A DNA stretch of 64,000 nucleotides. Source: Psychrobacter pygoscelis. GTDB lineage: Bacteria; Pseudomonadota; Gammaproteobacteria; Pseudomonadales; Moraxellaceae. The notes under the pieces are model-generated. The model worked only from the letters and a program-made list of their open reading frames with translations, ran no database searches and had not been told where the DNA came from. Both the position numbers and the translations under genes were made by a program. The stretch spans positions 62,001 to 126,000 of the forward strand of contig NZ_RQRU01000008.1 in NCBI RefSeq assembly GCF_004335015.1, given 5' to 3'. The stretch's first letter is position 1. The number at the start of each line of letters is the position of its first letter. Positions 27,581-36,812 of the stretch are shown here, one piece after another.

Positions 27581-28123
27581 ATGGGACGTGAAAGCGCTAT
27601 CGACCAACTGACCCCTGAGCATCTTGAACTACTCAAAGCTCGACTTGAGGACTCAGGCTTCCAAAACTATCAAGAGCTGACAGATTGGCTGACCCAGCTT
27701 GGCTATGAGATCAGCAAGTCCAGCGTGCACCGATTTGGCAAAAAGCATGAGCAGAAAATTCAGGCCGTGAGCCTATCTACGCAAGCCGCCATCTATATGG
27801 CGGAGCGAAATCCTGATGATGCAGGGGCGCTATCGTCATCTGTCATTACCATGATGCAGTCTGAGTTTTTTAATGCCCTCGTGCAGCTGCAACAGCTCGA
27901 TGACGACGGTAAGCCGTTAGAGCGCATGGCGGCATTAGCTAAGATAGGTAAAGGCGTGTCGGAGCTATCAAAAGCTGCCGTCAACCAGAAAAAGTGGCAG
28001 GTTGAAGTGCGCGATAAGGCGGAAAGAGCCGCTGAGGCGGTAACCGATATCGCGCAAAAAGGCGGGCTGTCTGGTGACACCGTACAAGAGATTCGGCGCG
28101 CTATCTTAGGAATCGCAGATTAA
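27581..28123 (+). CDS. DUF3486 protein (Mu gp27-like, probable small terminase)
   Basis: 180 residues from ATG 27581. The start GRESAIDQLTPEHLELLKARL and SVHRFGKKHEQKIQAV with a helix-turn-helix fit DUF3486, the gene directly before the large terminase in Mu-like phages and taken as the DNA-recognising small subunit. The frame is open further upstream (to 27536), but that part overlaps the previous gene and is unlikely. Stop overlaps the terminase start by one base. Confidence 0.85.
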   Translation: MGRESAIDQLTPEHLELLKARLEDSGFQNYQELTDWLTQLGYEISKSSVHRFGKKHEQKIQAVSLSTQAAIYMAERNPDDAGALSSSVITMMQSEFFNALVQLQQLDDDGKPLERMAALAKIGKGVSELSKAAVNQKKWQVEVRDKAERAAEAVTDIAQKGGLSGDTVQEIRRAILGIAD

Positions 28124-29706
28124 TGAGTCAGATAAAAAGTCCGCCCCTCCTTGAGTCTACCCCTAACCTGCCTGCGCCAGCGGTACTGCTGACCTATCAA
28201 CAAGCTTGGATCGCTGATGATAGCCAGTTAAAAATAGCCGAGAAGTCGCGGCGTATTGGTATCACGTGGGCTGAAGCCTCAGATGATGCATTGATTGCCG
28301 CAGCAGATAAATCGGCTGGCGGCCAGAACGTTTATTACGTCGGTTATAACCAAGATATGACCATGGAGTTTATCGAAGCATGCGCGATGTGGGCGCGCTC
28401 ATACAATCATGCGGCGAGTGAGATTAAGGAAGGACTATGGGAGGATGGTGATAAACAAATCAAGATGTATACAATCCGTTTTCCTAATTCTAAACACCGG
28501 ATTACCGCCCTATCGTCTCGTCCCTCCAACTTACGTGGTAAGCAGGGTATCGTGGTCCTCGATGAAGCGGCCTTTCACGAGGATCTTGCAGGCTTAATCA
28601 AAGCAGCATTGGCACTACTAATCTGGGGCGGTAAAGTCCGGATTATCTCTACCCATAACGGAGATGAGAACGCTTTTAATGACCTAATCACTGAGGTACG
28701 AGCGGGTAAGCGTAGCGGCACGGTGCATAAGACCACCTTTCGCGAGGCGGTCGAGCAAGGGTTGTATCAACGCGTGTGTCTGCGCCGTGGCATTCCTTAC
28801 GATCCTGTAGAGGAGGCCGCTTGGATGGCTGAGGTCTATAAGTTCTATGGGGATGATGCTGAAGAAGAGCTGGACGTGATACCTGCCCAAGGCTCTGGCC
28901 GCTGGCTGACGATGGGACAGCTTGAGAAGCTGCAAAATGACGAGCGGCCTGTGATCCGCTTTGTGGCTCCTAAAGGCTTTGAGACCTGGACTGAAGACGC
29001 TAGAAATGTGCATGTTGATGAGTGGCTTGACGCTAAAGCCGACCCTGTGCTGTCTATGCTTGACGCAACCCACGCGCATTATTACGGGCTGGACTTTGCC
29101 CGTCACCGTGATGCCTGTGTGATGTGGTGGCAGGCGCAAAAGCTGAATTTAGCTCGCTATTGTCCGTTTGTACTAGAGATGGAAAAGACGCCGTATAAAC
29201 AACAAGAGCGCATCTGTATCCATGTCATCGAGCGAGTGCCAAGGTTTAACCAGGGCGCAAATGATGCGGGCGGGAATGGTGAGTATCTGGCTGAGGCGCT
29301 GCAAGTGAAGTTTGGCGCGCATCGCATCGATGCGGTCAAGCTAAGCGAGGGCTGGTATGCCGAGCATACGCCGCACTTTGGCGCTTGTCTGACCGATGGC
29401 ACGATTGAAGATATGCCGGCTGATCGTGATATCCGTGACGACCATCTATTATTTACTAAGATTAAGGGCGTGGCACGGATACCAGCTAAGCGCACCACTA
29501 GCTCAACTGGTAGCAAGCGCCACGGCGATAGTGGTATCGCCCATCTACTCTGCGACTATGCCAGTAAAAGCCCCACACCTGAAATGGAGTGGATGCCTGT
29601 GCCTATCAGCTCTAATGAGATAAGCCATGAGATGCGTGAGGCGTGGGATGATTTAATCGGCTTCGGTGGAGAATATGTAGGCCGTGGTGGTCATGACGGC
29701 TGGTAG
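28123..29706 (+). CDS. terminase large subunit (Mu gp28-like)
   Basis: 527 residues. It packages DNA into the head. The ATPase has Walker A-like KSRRIGIT (41-48) and Walker B VVLDEAA (144-150); the C-terminal nuclease has YYGLDFARHRDACVMW near 315-330 with an acidic residue. Length and order are as in Mu-like phages. Confidence 0.9.
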   Translation: MSQIKSPPLLESTPNLPAPAVLLTYQQAWIADDSQLKIAEKSRRIGITWAEASDDALIAAADKSAGGQNVYYVGYNQDMTMEFIEACAMWARSYNHAASEIKEGLWEDGDKQIKMYTIRFPNSKHRITALSSRPSNLRGKQGIVVLDEAAFHEDLAGLIKAALALLIWGGKVRIISTHNGDENAFNDLITEVRAGKRSGTVHKTTFREAVEQGLYQRVCLRRGIPYDPVEEAAWMAEVYKFYGDDAEEELDVIPAQGSGRWLTMGQLEKLQNDERPVIRFVAPKGFETWTEDARNVHVDEWLDAKADPVLSMLDATHAHYYGLDFARHRDACVMWWQAQKLNLARYCPFVLEMEKTPYKQQERICIHVIERVPRFNQGANDAGGNGEYLAEALQVKFGAHRIDAVKLSEGWYAEHTPHFGACLTDGTIEDMPADRDIRDDHLLFTKIKGVARIPAKRTTSSTGSKRHGDSGIAHLLCDYASKSPTPEMEWMPVPISSNEISHEMREAWDDLIGFGGEYVGRGGHDGW

Positions 29707-29750
29707 TCGTCATTCGCAGTCATTCGCATTAATCAAATTATGGAACATCT

Positions 29751-30083
29751 ATGCACTTTAACACAGACAAAATTGAGTTTAAAGAATACGAGTCCGTCTA
29801 CATCGACTGCGAGTATGTCGACGATGAAAACGATGATGCACCTATTAGCTTAGAGAACATTGATATCACTGCTGACCTGCTCTCTATGGGCAATACGCGT
29901 GTTGATCAGTTTGCGGTCGAGATGATAGATGCTGTTAATGGTCGCTTTATGCTAGTACCGACTAAAGACTGGTATCCGCCTGGCACCTATAAAAGCGACG
30001 TATTATTTGAGCGAGACAATCGGCGTATCGCCAGCGAGACCTTTAAACTCAATATCATCAATGGTGTGACTGTCCCGCGCTAA
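29751..30083 (+). CDS. BppU-like baseplate/tail-fibre N-terminal protein
   Basis: 110 residues. A beta-rich fold with DWYPPGTYKSDVLFERDNRRIASETFKLNI resembles the BppU N-terminal Ig-like domain used in baseplates and fibres. It opens a tail-fibre-like module placed between terminase and portal. Confidence 0.55.
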   Translation: MHFNTDKIEFKEYESVYIDCEYVDDENDDAPISLENIDITADLLSMGNTRVDQFAVEMIDAVNGRFMLVPTKDWYPPGTYKSDVLFERDNRRIASETFKLNIINGVTVPR

Positions 30084-30114
30084 GACCCCGTTAAGATCGT
30101 GCTAAGGAGCCGAT

Positions 30115-30354
30115 ATGGCCAAGCTAATACTGACTGTAAAAAAGCATTCCCCACTCACAGGTAGCCTACAGGTTTTGGGTAAAACGTCAATCAAGATGGG
30201 TAAGTTCGTGCCTGTGGCCCTAAGACCGTCTGAGCTTATTAGCAATGACATACCAAACACTCTATACGTCGGCACCGACGGCAAGCTGGTGGCTACACCG
30301 ACTGACGTAAAAGATGCTGACTTTATAGCTCATTATTTACTAGCTAAAGGATAA
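30115..30354 (+). CDS. small phage protein in fibre module
   Basis: 79 residues, probably beta-rich (LQVLGKTSIKMGKFVPVAL). No family recognised; its AAGGAG ribosome site and tight spacing to neighbours indicate a real gene. Likely a structural adaptor or chaperone of the fibre module. Confidence 0.5.
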   Translation: MAKLILTVKKHSPLTGSLQVLGKTSIKMGKFVPVALRPSELISNDIPNTLYVGTDGKLVATPTDVKDADFIAHYLLAKG

Positions 30355-30358
30355 CTTC

Positions 30359-30862
30359 ATGACACTCAATCAACGCATTATCGCCCTTGCCAAATCCATT
30401 GGGGGCGATGTTAAAGCTCTAATAGAAGCTGACGGAGATTTAACAGAACTAACCACGGCGGCTAAAGAAAATCTGGTTGTAGCAATTAACGAAGTCCGTG
30501 AACTTGCAAGTCAGTCAAGCGGCGCTAAGATTGACGACTCCGCTACCAATGGCGCGACTACTGTCGTCTGGTCTGCTGATAAAGTTTACGATGCCATTCT
30601 TGAGGCTAGAAATGAGCTTAAGAATGAGCTGACAGGTGACGCAGGTGCAGCCTTAGACACCCTAGGCGAGCTTGCGGATGTGCTGGGCAACAACCCAAAC
30701 TTTGCTACTGAGATTGCAAGAGGTATGGCCAAGCGGGTGCGCGTTGATGCAGCGCAGACCTTTACCACTGCCGAAAAACAACAAGGCTGCAACAATCTAG
30801 GCATCGGCAATCCTGATTATGACTTCGTGGCTGGTTACAATACTGCGAAAACGGGAGCGTAA
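30359..30862 (+). CDS. tail-fibre-like protein, N-terminal piece
   Basis: 167 residues. The segment DLTELTTAAKENLVVAINEV and the following helical stretch are typical of tail-fibre shafts; the end (FTTAEKQQGCNNLGIG) also looks like fibre repeats. The next gene starts 3 bases on in the same strand, so fibre function may be split over two polypeptides. Confidence 0.6.
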   Translation: MTLNQRIIALAKSIGGDVKALIEADGDLTELTTAAKENLVVAINEVRELASQSSGAKIDDSATNGATTVVWSADKVYDAILEARNELKNELTGDAGAALDTLGELADVLGNNPNFATEIARGMAKRVRVDAAQTFTTAEKQQGCNNLGIGNPDYDFVAGYNTAKTGA

Positions 30863-30864
30863 TA

Positions 30865-32235
30865 GTGTCTCGGCTTAATGAGATAAAACGACTTGCTGTT
30901 GCCATCGGCAATGACATCAAAGGCTTGCAGGAGGTGATGACCAGGCTTGGCACAGCGGCTTTTAAAGATGTCGGCACTGCAGATGGGCAAGTCATGCCCT
31001 CTGATGAGACTTACAGCTCATTAGCCGTGCAAAGTCGCGGGATGAATCTTGTGACTAACGGTACTGGACTGATGAACAATAACTATAATTTTGCTAGTTT
31101 TGAATTTTATCCTCAAGATACTTATGTAGGCGGCGGGAGTTTTTTACATACCGGACGCCACTCTTGGACTACAACAACAGATGAGTTTATACCAGTGATA
31201 GCTGACAAGTACTATAAAGTAGAGATGTCACTAAAAGCAATCAATGGTGATGGACCAAGAGCGTACATTGGGATTGTTGCGTACGATATAGATAAGCTTC
31301 GCATAGCTCCATATCATTACACATACCATGCCGAGACTGTGACTACATTAGTTGCACCGCTGAAACCTCAAGACACTGTCATACATCTAGAGTCAGTAAA
31401 TGGATGGCGTAATTCTGAGGCCGCGAGAAGAAATATAAAAATACACAGATATGTCAACAGTAAGGGGTATGCATGGCCGGCGGCAACATATACTCGAAAT
31501 ATTACTCGTAGCTATACACCGCTATACGATAACGACAATATCGATGATGATGATAATACAATATTACTAAATACACCCTGGGATCTGTACAACCCTGAAA
31601 CCAATGACGGTAGTTGGCCTGCCGGTACAGTAATAAGTACATACACTCTAGCTGGTGGTAGGTATTTTTATCCATCAAATATAGTCGGTACGCCGATTCC
31701 AAATAAATGGATAAAGGGCTATGGAATAGTCGGATCGATTAATAAAAGCCCTCTCGCGACGTCGAATCAGTTTCCTCCCGGTACAGCTTATATAAAAATT
31801 GGTGCCTTATTAAACTACGGCGGTAATAAGACAGACCAGACATTAATATCTGGAGTTTACTTTTCAGAAATTACAGCAGAAAACATAGTCGGTGATGACA
31901 AAAAAATAGTTACTACCGACTTATCTGGTAGGTTACCGGTAACATCAATCACCGCTGGCAATGCAAGCTATAATCGAGCATGGCGTAAGCTAGAAGATAA
32001 AACATTTAGTAGTGGCTCTAGCACGATTACCGCAGCACATGGTGTCACAAACATCGCAGAGTTGTCAGTCAAAGCAGTTACCGATGCCGTGACATATTAT
32101 CAAAACGATGTGCGACCCGCATATCAATTTACAGTCGAGTCAGACGACTCCAATATTATTATTAAAAAAGGCGCTGATGCTGTTGGGTTAGATGGCGCTA
32201 CTGTAACTATTTATATAGATGAGGAGGTAAGCTAA
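30865..32235 (+). CDS. tail fibre/receptor-binding protein candidate
   Basis: 456 residues. N-terminal helical part (about 1-40) similar to the preceding gene, then a long beta-rich region rich in Tyr, Asn and Gly (about 60-340) and a C-terminal segment HGVTNIAELSVKAVTDAVTYYQNDV common in phage fibre ends. Probable host-recognition protein. AT-richer than the head genes. GTG start at 30865. Confidence 0.6.
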   Translation: MSRLNEIKRLAVAIGNDIKGLQEVMTRLGTAAFKDVGTADGQVMPSDETYSSLAVQSRGMNLVTNGTGLMNNNYNFASFEFYPQDTYVGGGSFLHTGRHSWTTTTDEFIPVIADKYYKVEMSLKAINGDGPRAYIGIVAYDIDKLRIAPYHYTYHAETVTTLVAPLKPQDTVIHLESVNGWRNSEAARRNIKIHRYVNSKGYAWPAATYTRNITRSYTPLYDNDNIDDDDNTILLNTPWDLYNPETNDGSWPAGTVISTYTLAGGRYFYPSNIVGTPIPNKWIKGYGIVGSINKSPLATSNQFPPGTAYIKIGALLNYGGNKTDQTLISGVYFSEITAENIVGDDKKIVTTDLSGRLPVTSITAGNASYNRAWRKLEDKTFSSGSSTITAAHGVTNIAELSVKAVTDAVTYYQNDVRPAYQFTVESDDSNIIIKKGADAVGLDGATVTIYIDEEVS

Positions 32236-32558
32236 TGCCGCATAATTTTACGCAATCCAAAAGATGGTGTGAAATCAGCAATGTTTTCGCTTGAACGTAT
32301 CACTAATACAGCAATGGCGACTATGTCAAAACTGATATAGGTAATTTAGTCAGTAACTCCCCGACGCCAGCTGACGAATATGATGAGTTGGTTGAGCTGG
32401 TTGATTTAGATGGCAGCGTACTTGGCAAGATAAAACGTGGGAATATGTACCAGCAAATTTTATTATTTTTGAATAGCGAGATGGCATATCAAGTTAAAAA
32501 AGACGCCACGCCTGAGCCAGATATTAATGATATAAGCAGGCCTGATGAGCCAATCTAA
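32235..32558 (+). pseudogene. frameshifted remnant at end of fibre module
   Basis: A strong AGGAGG and ATG 32235 begin a gene that stops after 19 codons. Neighbouring frames continue with ILRNPKDGVKSAMFSLERITNT and then, after a second shift near 32310, GDYVKTDIGNLVSN and DELVELVDLDGSVLGKIKRGN to a stop at 32558. So about 105 residues were once encoded; two frame changes now break it. Likely a small fibre-associated protein. Confidence 0.65.
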
Positions 32559-32675
32559 AGCTTACCTAGTATTTTACATAGCAGCTACTGCAGCTACTTG
32601 CCCACGTTACCAGCACAATATACGGCTCACGCTTTAGCCACTGCGAGCTAGTTACTAACTATGTCTTTGCATCAT

Positions 32676-32688
32676 CGGAACTCACCCC
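32676..32688 (+). promoter_or_regulatory. late activator motif 2 (upstream of portal)
   Basis: CGGAACTCACCCC preceded by CATCAT, identical to motif 1 over the CATCATCGGAACTCA stretch; 72 bases before the portal ATG. Confidence 0.6.
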
Positions 32689-32759
32689 TCCTCCCTACCC
32701 TACGGCCATCGCGCAATAATGAGTGATATCTCAAATAATCATTATGGTGCTAGGCGTCT

Positions 32760-34439
32760 ATGTCTTTTTTTACATCACTATCGCAAGCTACAGCAGCGCT
32801 TAAGCAAGCGTCTGGCCTTATCATTGGTAACCCAATGGTCAAAACACAGCTTAAGAATCTCACTGGTTCGCAAATAGCAGAGACCGATGAGCGCGCGCAC
32901 GTCTGGGAGCGACCCGAGCTAACACATCCAGCGGTGGGCCTAACACCTGCTAAGCTGCACCAACTACTGACTGGCGCTGAGTCAGGTAGTATGAATGACA
33001 TGCTGGCGCTGTTTGAGGACATGGAGGAGCGCGACGGTCATATCTTTGCTGAGCTGGACAAGCGCAAACGGACGCTACTGAGTCTAGACTGGTATGTCGC
33101 ACCACCTGAGGATGCGAGTGCAGCTGAAAAAACCCAAGCGGCGGTCATTCAGAAGCTAATGCGCGCGATCGGTGACTTTGACATTGTGATTAAAGATGCG
33201 CTAGATGCTATCGGCAAAGGCTTTAGTGGTCAAGAAATCAGCTGGGTGCGCGACGACAGTACTTGGTATATTGAATCACTGGAATTTCAAGTGCCGCAAC
33301 GCTTCGCTATTGCATCGGACAATCGAACGCTGATGCTGGCCAACGGCATCAATGACCCCGAGCCACTATGGAATAACAAGTGGCTGATGCACACCCATAA
33401 AGCTAAGTCAGGCTATCTAGTACGCGGTGGACTTCATCGCATCTTAGCGTGGCCGTATGTGTTTAAAAACTACTCAGTGCGTGATCTGGCTGAGTTCTTG
33501 GAGATTTACGGGTTGCCGCTGCGTCTCGGTACTTATCCATCTGGCGCAACCCAAAGCGAGAAATACACGCTATTGCGGGCCGTGATGGACATCGGTCACC
33601 GCGCGGCGGGCATCATACCCCAAGGTATGCAAATCGACTTTAAAGAGGCCGCTAAAGGCACAAGCGACCCCTTTGAGTCGATGATCAAGTGGTGTGAGAT
33701 GACGCAGTCCAAAGCCATCTTGGGCGGCACGCTAACGACTCAAGCCGATGGTAAGTCTAGTACCAATGCGCTCGGTAATATCCATGAGGTCGCTCGCCTT
33801 GAGATCCGCGATAGTGATGCACGGCAGCTGGCGACAAGCTTTAGCCGCGACCTTGTAGCACCACTCATGCGCATCAACTTTCCAAATGTACACCCGAGAC
33901 GCTATCCCAAGTTTGTCTTTGACTTGTCCGAGCCTGAAGATATCACCACCTTTGCTGAGGCTATTCCTAAGCTCGCTGGTGTCCAAGGTATGCGAATCGG
34001 CGCTGAGTGGCTGCACGGCAAGCTGGGTATCCCAGTCGCAGGGATTGATGAGGCTATTGTGTCGACAACTATCGTCAATACCAAACCTGAAGCTTTGAGC
34101 TATCAAGCCGCACTGACAGCGCAGATGGCGCATAACGCACTTGGTAGTATGGCCTCGCAATCGCAGGCCGCCGAACAGCAGCTTGATGACGCCGCTGATG
34201 ATGAGGCCATTAAAGATCATATAGAGCTGATGAGCCAGCGACTGGGGCAATCGGTAGTCGATAAATTAGATGCGGCTACTGGCTACGATGAGGCACTGGC
34301 AATACTGTCAAGCGCTGAGCCTAGCGCGGCAGTAGATGCGCTAGCCGAGAGCCTTGAGCAGTATATGACTGCTGCTGGTCTGTGGGGAGCGCTGCATCAG
34401 CAACCGCTGGAGCCGTTAGATAAAGTAAATAAGGGGTAG
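32760..34439 (+). CDS. portal protein (DUF935, Mu gp29-like)
   Basis: 559 residues. The portal ring at the head vertex through which DNA passes. The N-terminal two thirds match the DUF935 pattern (DMEERDGHIFAELDKRKRTLLSLDWYV, GLPLRLGTYPSGATQSEKYTL). Helical C-terminal part from about 440. Order terminase-portal-head morphogenesis is Mu-like. Confidence 0.9.
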   Translation: MSFFTSLSQATAALKQASGLIIGNPMVKTQLKNLTGSQIAETDERAHVWERPELTHPAVGLTPAKLHQLLTGAESGSMNDMLALFEDMEERDGHIFAELDKRKRTLLSLDWYVAPPEDASAAEKTQAAVIQKLMRAIGDFDIVIKDALDAIGKGFSGQEISWVRDDSTWYIESLEFQVPQRFAIASDNRTLMLANGINDPEPLWNNKWLMHTHKAKSGYLVRGGLHRILAWPYVFKNYSVRDLAEFLEIYGLPLRLGTYPSGATQSEKYTLLRAVMDIGHRAAGIIPQGMQIDFKEAAKGTSDPFESMIKWCEMTQSKAILGGTLTTQADGKSSTNALGNIHEVARLEIRDSDARQLATSFSRDLVAPLMRINFPNVHPRRYPKFVFDLSEPEDITTFAEAIPKLAGVQGMRIGAEWLHGKLGIPVAGIDEAIVSTTIVNTKPEALSYQAALTAQMAHNALGSMASQSQAAEQQLDDAADDEAIKDHIELMSQRLGQSVVDKLDAATGYDEALAILSSAEPSAAVDALAESLEQYMTAAGLWGALHQQPLEPLDKVNKG

Positions 34440-34442
34440 TCG

Positions 34443-35795
34443 ATGCCACAATCTAAACCGACTGGCGGTAGCGACTCTAACATCAACCTTAGCAATATGT
34501 TTAACCGTCGAGCTGACGCAGCGATTGAGTATCTTCAGTCTAAAAAACCTAAGGCCAGTATCGACTATGCTGAGGTCAAGGGCCGCGCTCATGATCATGC
34601 GTTTGTGGTCGCTAAGATGACCGACCTAGACATAACAGCACAGGTGCAGCGCTCGCTGGTCACAGCGATGGAAGAAAACATGTCGTTTACTGACTGGCGC
34701 GATACTGTCAAGCCTATGCTGCAAGATAAAGGCTGGTGGGGCAAAAAAGAGATGTTGATGGATGACGGCACATCTAAGACCGTGCAGCTCGGCAGTGATC
34801 ACCGTCTCAAGACCATCTACAACACCAATATCAATCAAGCTTATTATAAGGCCCGCGAGCACCACGGCGACTACGATATCTATCCCTATGCTATCTGGAT
34901 AACGCGTCAAGATAAACGCTGTCGCCCAAGCCATCGAGCGCTGCACAATAAGATATTCCGCCGAGCCGACCCATACTATCAGTCGATCAAACCGCGTAAA
35001 GCTTGGAATTGCCGCTGTGATGAGATATTGCTAACCGCTAAGCAAGCGCAGCAATATATCGACAATGAAGGGGCAGTATTGCATGAGGACATTAGCGAGT
35101 ATGTGAGCACCGAAATCTTCACCGTGCAAGGGGGCAATGGCGCTTATGAGGCTCCGGTCAATATCCTAAGATTGCCAGGACAGCCTGTCTACCGCACTGA
35201 CCCAGGCTGGGTGCACGCCGGTGACGCATTACCGATACAGCCGATGCTAGACAAGGCAGCACAAGTCCCTGCACTGCTGGGTGCGAATAGTATGACAGCC
35301 GTATTAACGCGTCAATCGGTACTGAGCCGTTTTAATAACGATGTTAAAGAGTGGGTAAAGTCGGTAGACCCGCAACGGCCCAAGGGCGAATTTCGCCACG
35401 TGGGCGTCGTTGCTCCCAAGTTTATACCAATTATCAATGAGCGTGGTATCCAGTTAGATAGTGCCGTCATTACCTTGCATGATCGGATTACTTTGCAGCA
35501 TTTAAGCCGCGCGCACAAAAACCACAACCCTGAGTGGGTCGCTAATATAGTGCAGCATTTGGCTGGCAAACACGCGCTGTACTGGGACAATATTAATCAG
35601 TATCCGGTGCTGGTGTTCGATGTCGAAGGTGGCAAATATAAGATGCTAGTGCAGATCGGCAAGCGTATCAAAGGACGTGATGCGGTGGATGCAAAACAGA
35701 ATTATGTAGGCAATGTGATACGAACTATCGTGGTCGATACTGTAAGTAATGTCAAAAAAGGCAATAACTACACTTATCTTGCTGACAGTGACTAA
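34443..35795 (+). CDS. head morphogenesis protein (SPP1 gp7/Mu gp30-like) with C-terminal nuclease-like domain
   Basis: 450 residues. The N-terminal part (about 1-210) is a minor head protein with IWITRQDKRCRPSHRALHNK and AWNCRCDEILL. The C-terminal part (about 280-450), starting near RHVGVVAPKF, with VITLHDRITLQHLSRAHKN and VLVFDVEGGKYKMLVQIGKR, resembles the PBECR group (phage barnase-EndoU-ColicinE5/D-RelE-like) of nuclease-like domains fused to phage head proteins. The fusion might deliver a toxin with the DNA; catalytic residues cannot be assigned here. Confidence 0.8.
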   Translation: MPQSKPTGGSDSNINLSNMFNRRADAAIEYLQSKKPKASIDYAEVKGRAHDHAFVVAKMTDLDITAQVQRSLVTAMEENMSFTDWRDTVKPMLQDKGWWGKKEMLMDDGTSKTVQLGSDHRLKTIYNTNINQAYYKAREHHGDYDIYPYAIWITRQDKRCRPSHRALHNKIFRRADPYYQSIKPRKAWNCRCDEILLTAKQAQQYIDNEGAVLHEDISEYVSTEIFTVQGGNGAYEAPVNILRLPGQPVYRTDPGWVHAGDALPIQPMLDKAAQVPALLGANSMTAVLTRQSVLSRFNNDVKEWVKSVDPQRPKGEFRHVGVVAPKFIPIINERGIQLDSAVITLHDRITLQHLSRAHKNHNPEWVANIVQHLAGKHALYWDNINQYPVLVFDVEGGKYKMLVQIGKRIKGRDAVDAKQNYVGNVIRTIVVDTVSNVKKGNNYTYLADSD

Positions 35796-35801
35796 AAAAG
35801 A

Positions 35802-35879
35802 TGACACTGGACGGGACTCGAACCCGCATTAGACGGTTATAAATAACCAGACCTCATTCCTGTTGAGTACACAGTGTCA
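35802..35879 (-). tRNA. tRNA-like element, probably degenerate
   Basis: Read on the minus strand it is 78 nt with closing arms TGACACTG/CAGTGTCA (8 bp), a D-arm CTCA/TGAG with GG in the loop, an arm GGTT/AACC around ATTTAT, and a perfect T-loop (GGGTTCGAGTCCC). The anticodon loop has 6 bases in the best pairing and no CCA is encoded, so it may be a decayed tRNA or tRNA-like RNA. It lies antisense between two head genes. Confidence 0.55.
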
Positions 35880-35956
35880 AGTTAAAAATAACGTCAATTA
35901 AAGGTAATTGCAAGTAGTACTGTTAAAAAAAATGACCGTTAACTAAAGAGACTGCG

Positions 35957-36439
35957 ATGCCAACCCCAATCCTAATCACTGATCAATTGCAGCGAGTGCT
36001 CAATCAGGCAGCGCGTGGCTTAACTGATACTGCGCCGCTGACCAATATTATCGCTACTCAGTTGCTGTCCCAAACTCAGCAGAACTACAGGTCGATGGGA
36101 AGGCCGCGCTGGCGACCACTATCGCCTGCAACCATAACAGACTATAAGCGCCGAGGCATCAGCACCGATGGCATACTGCGCCGCACACACTCGCTCTATA
36201 ACAGCGTGCAGAAATTCAGCACTGCTGATAGTGCTTCTATCAGTGCAGGCGGTGGCAATCAAGCGAGCAAGTACGCGGCCATCCATCAATTCGGCGGCTG
36301 GGCTGGTATCGGCCGTAAGATATATGTCCCTGCTCGGCCTTATCTGCCAATAGATAACCAAGGCAGCTTACAAGATGAGGCGGCTCATGGCATTAGCGAG
36401 GTGGTGCTGCTGTATTTGCAAGGTAGGTTTAGCGGATAG
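35957..36439 (+). CDS. phage virion morphogenesis protein (Mu gpG-like)
   Basis: 160 residues. Family pattern (Phage_tail_S/gpG): SMGRPRWRPLSPATITDYKRRG, then YAAIHQFGGWAGIGRKIYVPARPYLP. It connects head and tail during assembly. Single gene followed by a terminator. Confidence 0.85.
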   Translation: MPTPILITDQLQRVLNQAARGLTDTAPLTNIIATQLLSQTQQNYRSMGRPRWRPLSPATITDYKRRGISTDGILRRTHSLYNSVQKFSTADSASISAGGGNQASKYAAIHQFGGWAGIGRKIYVPARPYLPIDNQGSLQDEAAHGISEVVLLYLQGRFSG

Positions 36440-36560
36440 ATTATGAGTAGATAGACAACTAGGGTCACGGCACAGTGTATTAATAGCGTTAGACCCCTGT
36501 TAGATTGCTCATATTTGGACGCTAAGAATAAAATGCGGTCAATACCTGACTTAAAGATTA

Positions 36561-36585
36561 AACGCCCTTAGAAGGGCGTTTTTTT
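36561..36585 (+). terminator. terminator after gpG-like gene
   Basis: Stem AACGCCCTT/AAGGGCGTT with a 2-base loop and a run of T's. Confidence 0.9.
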
Positions 36586-36625
36586 GTGTCTTCAGTTTAT
36601 AACGAAATCTATGACTATTAAATAT

Positions 36626-36638
36626 CGGAACTGCGCCC
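36626..36638 (+). promoter_or_regulatory. late activator motif 3 (upstream of protease unit)
   Basis: CGGAACTGCGCCC, preceded by TAAATAT; 175 bases before the protease gene. Same core as motifs 1, 2 and 4. Confidence 0.55.
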
Positions 36639-36812
36639 TGTGCATCAATCAAGTCGATATTGAGATGATGAGGTCATCTTAACGGAATATCTGACTCGCA
36701 AACAAGCGTTAATTAAGATTGCAAAGCATAGGGGGACGTTATGTGAATTTCGCCTAATAACCATTATAACCACGATACCAACTTTTACTAGATATAACTT
36801 TAAGAGATAAGA

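Larger units (their letters stand above)
36440..36812. other. gap with terminator and late motif 3
   Basis: No gene. It holds a strong terminator at 36561-36585 and a late activator motif at 36626-36638, so transcription restarts here for the protease/capsid unit. Confidence 0.7.
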
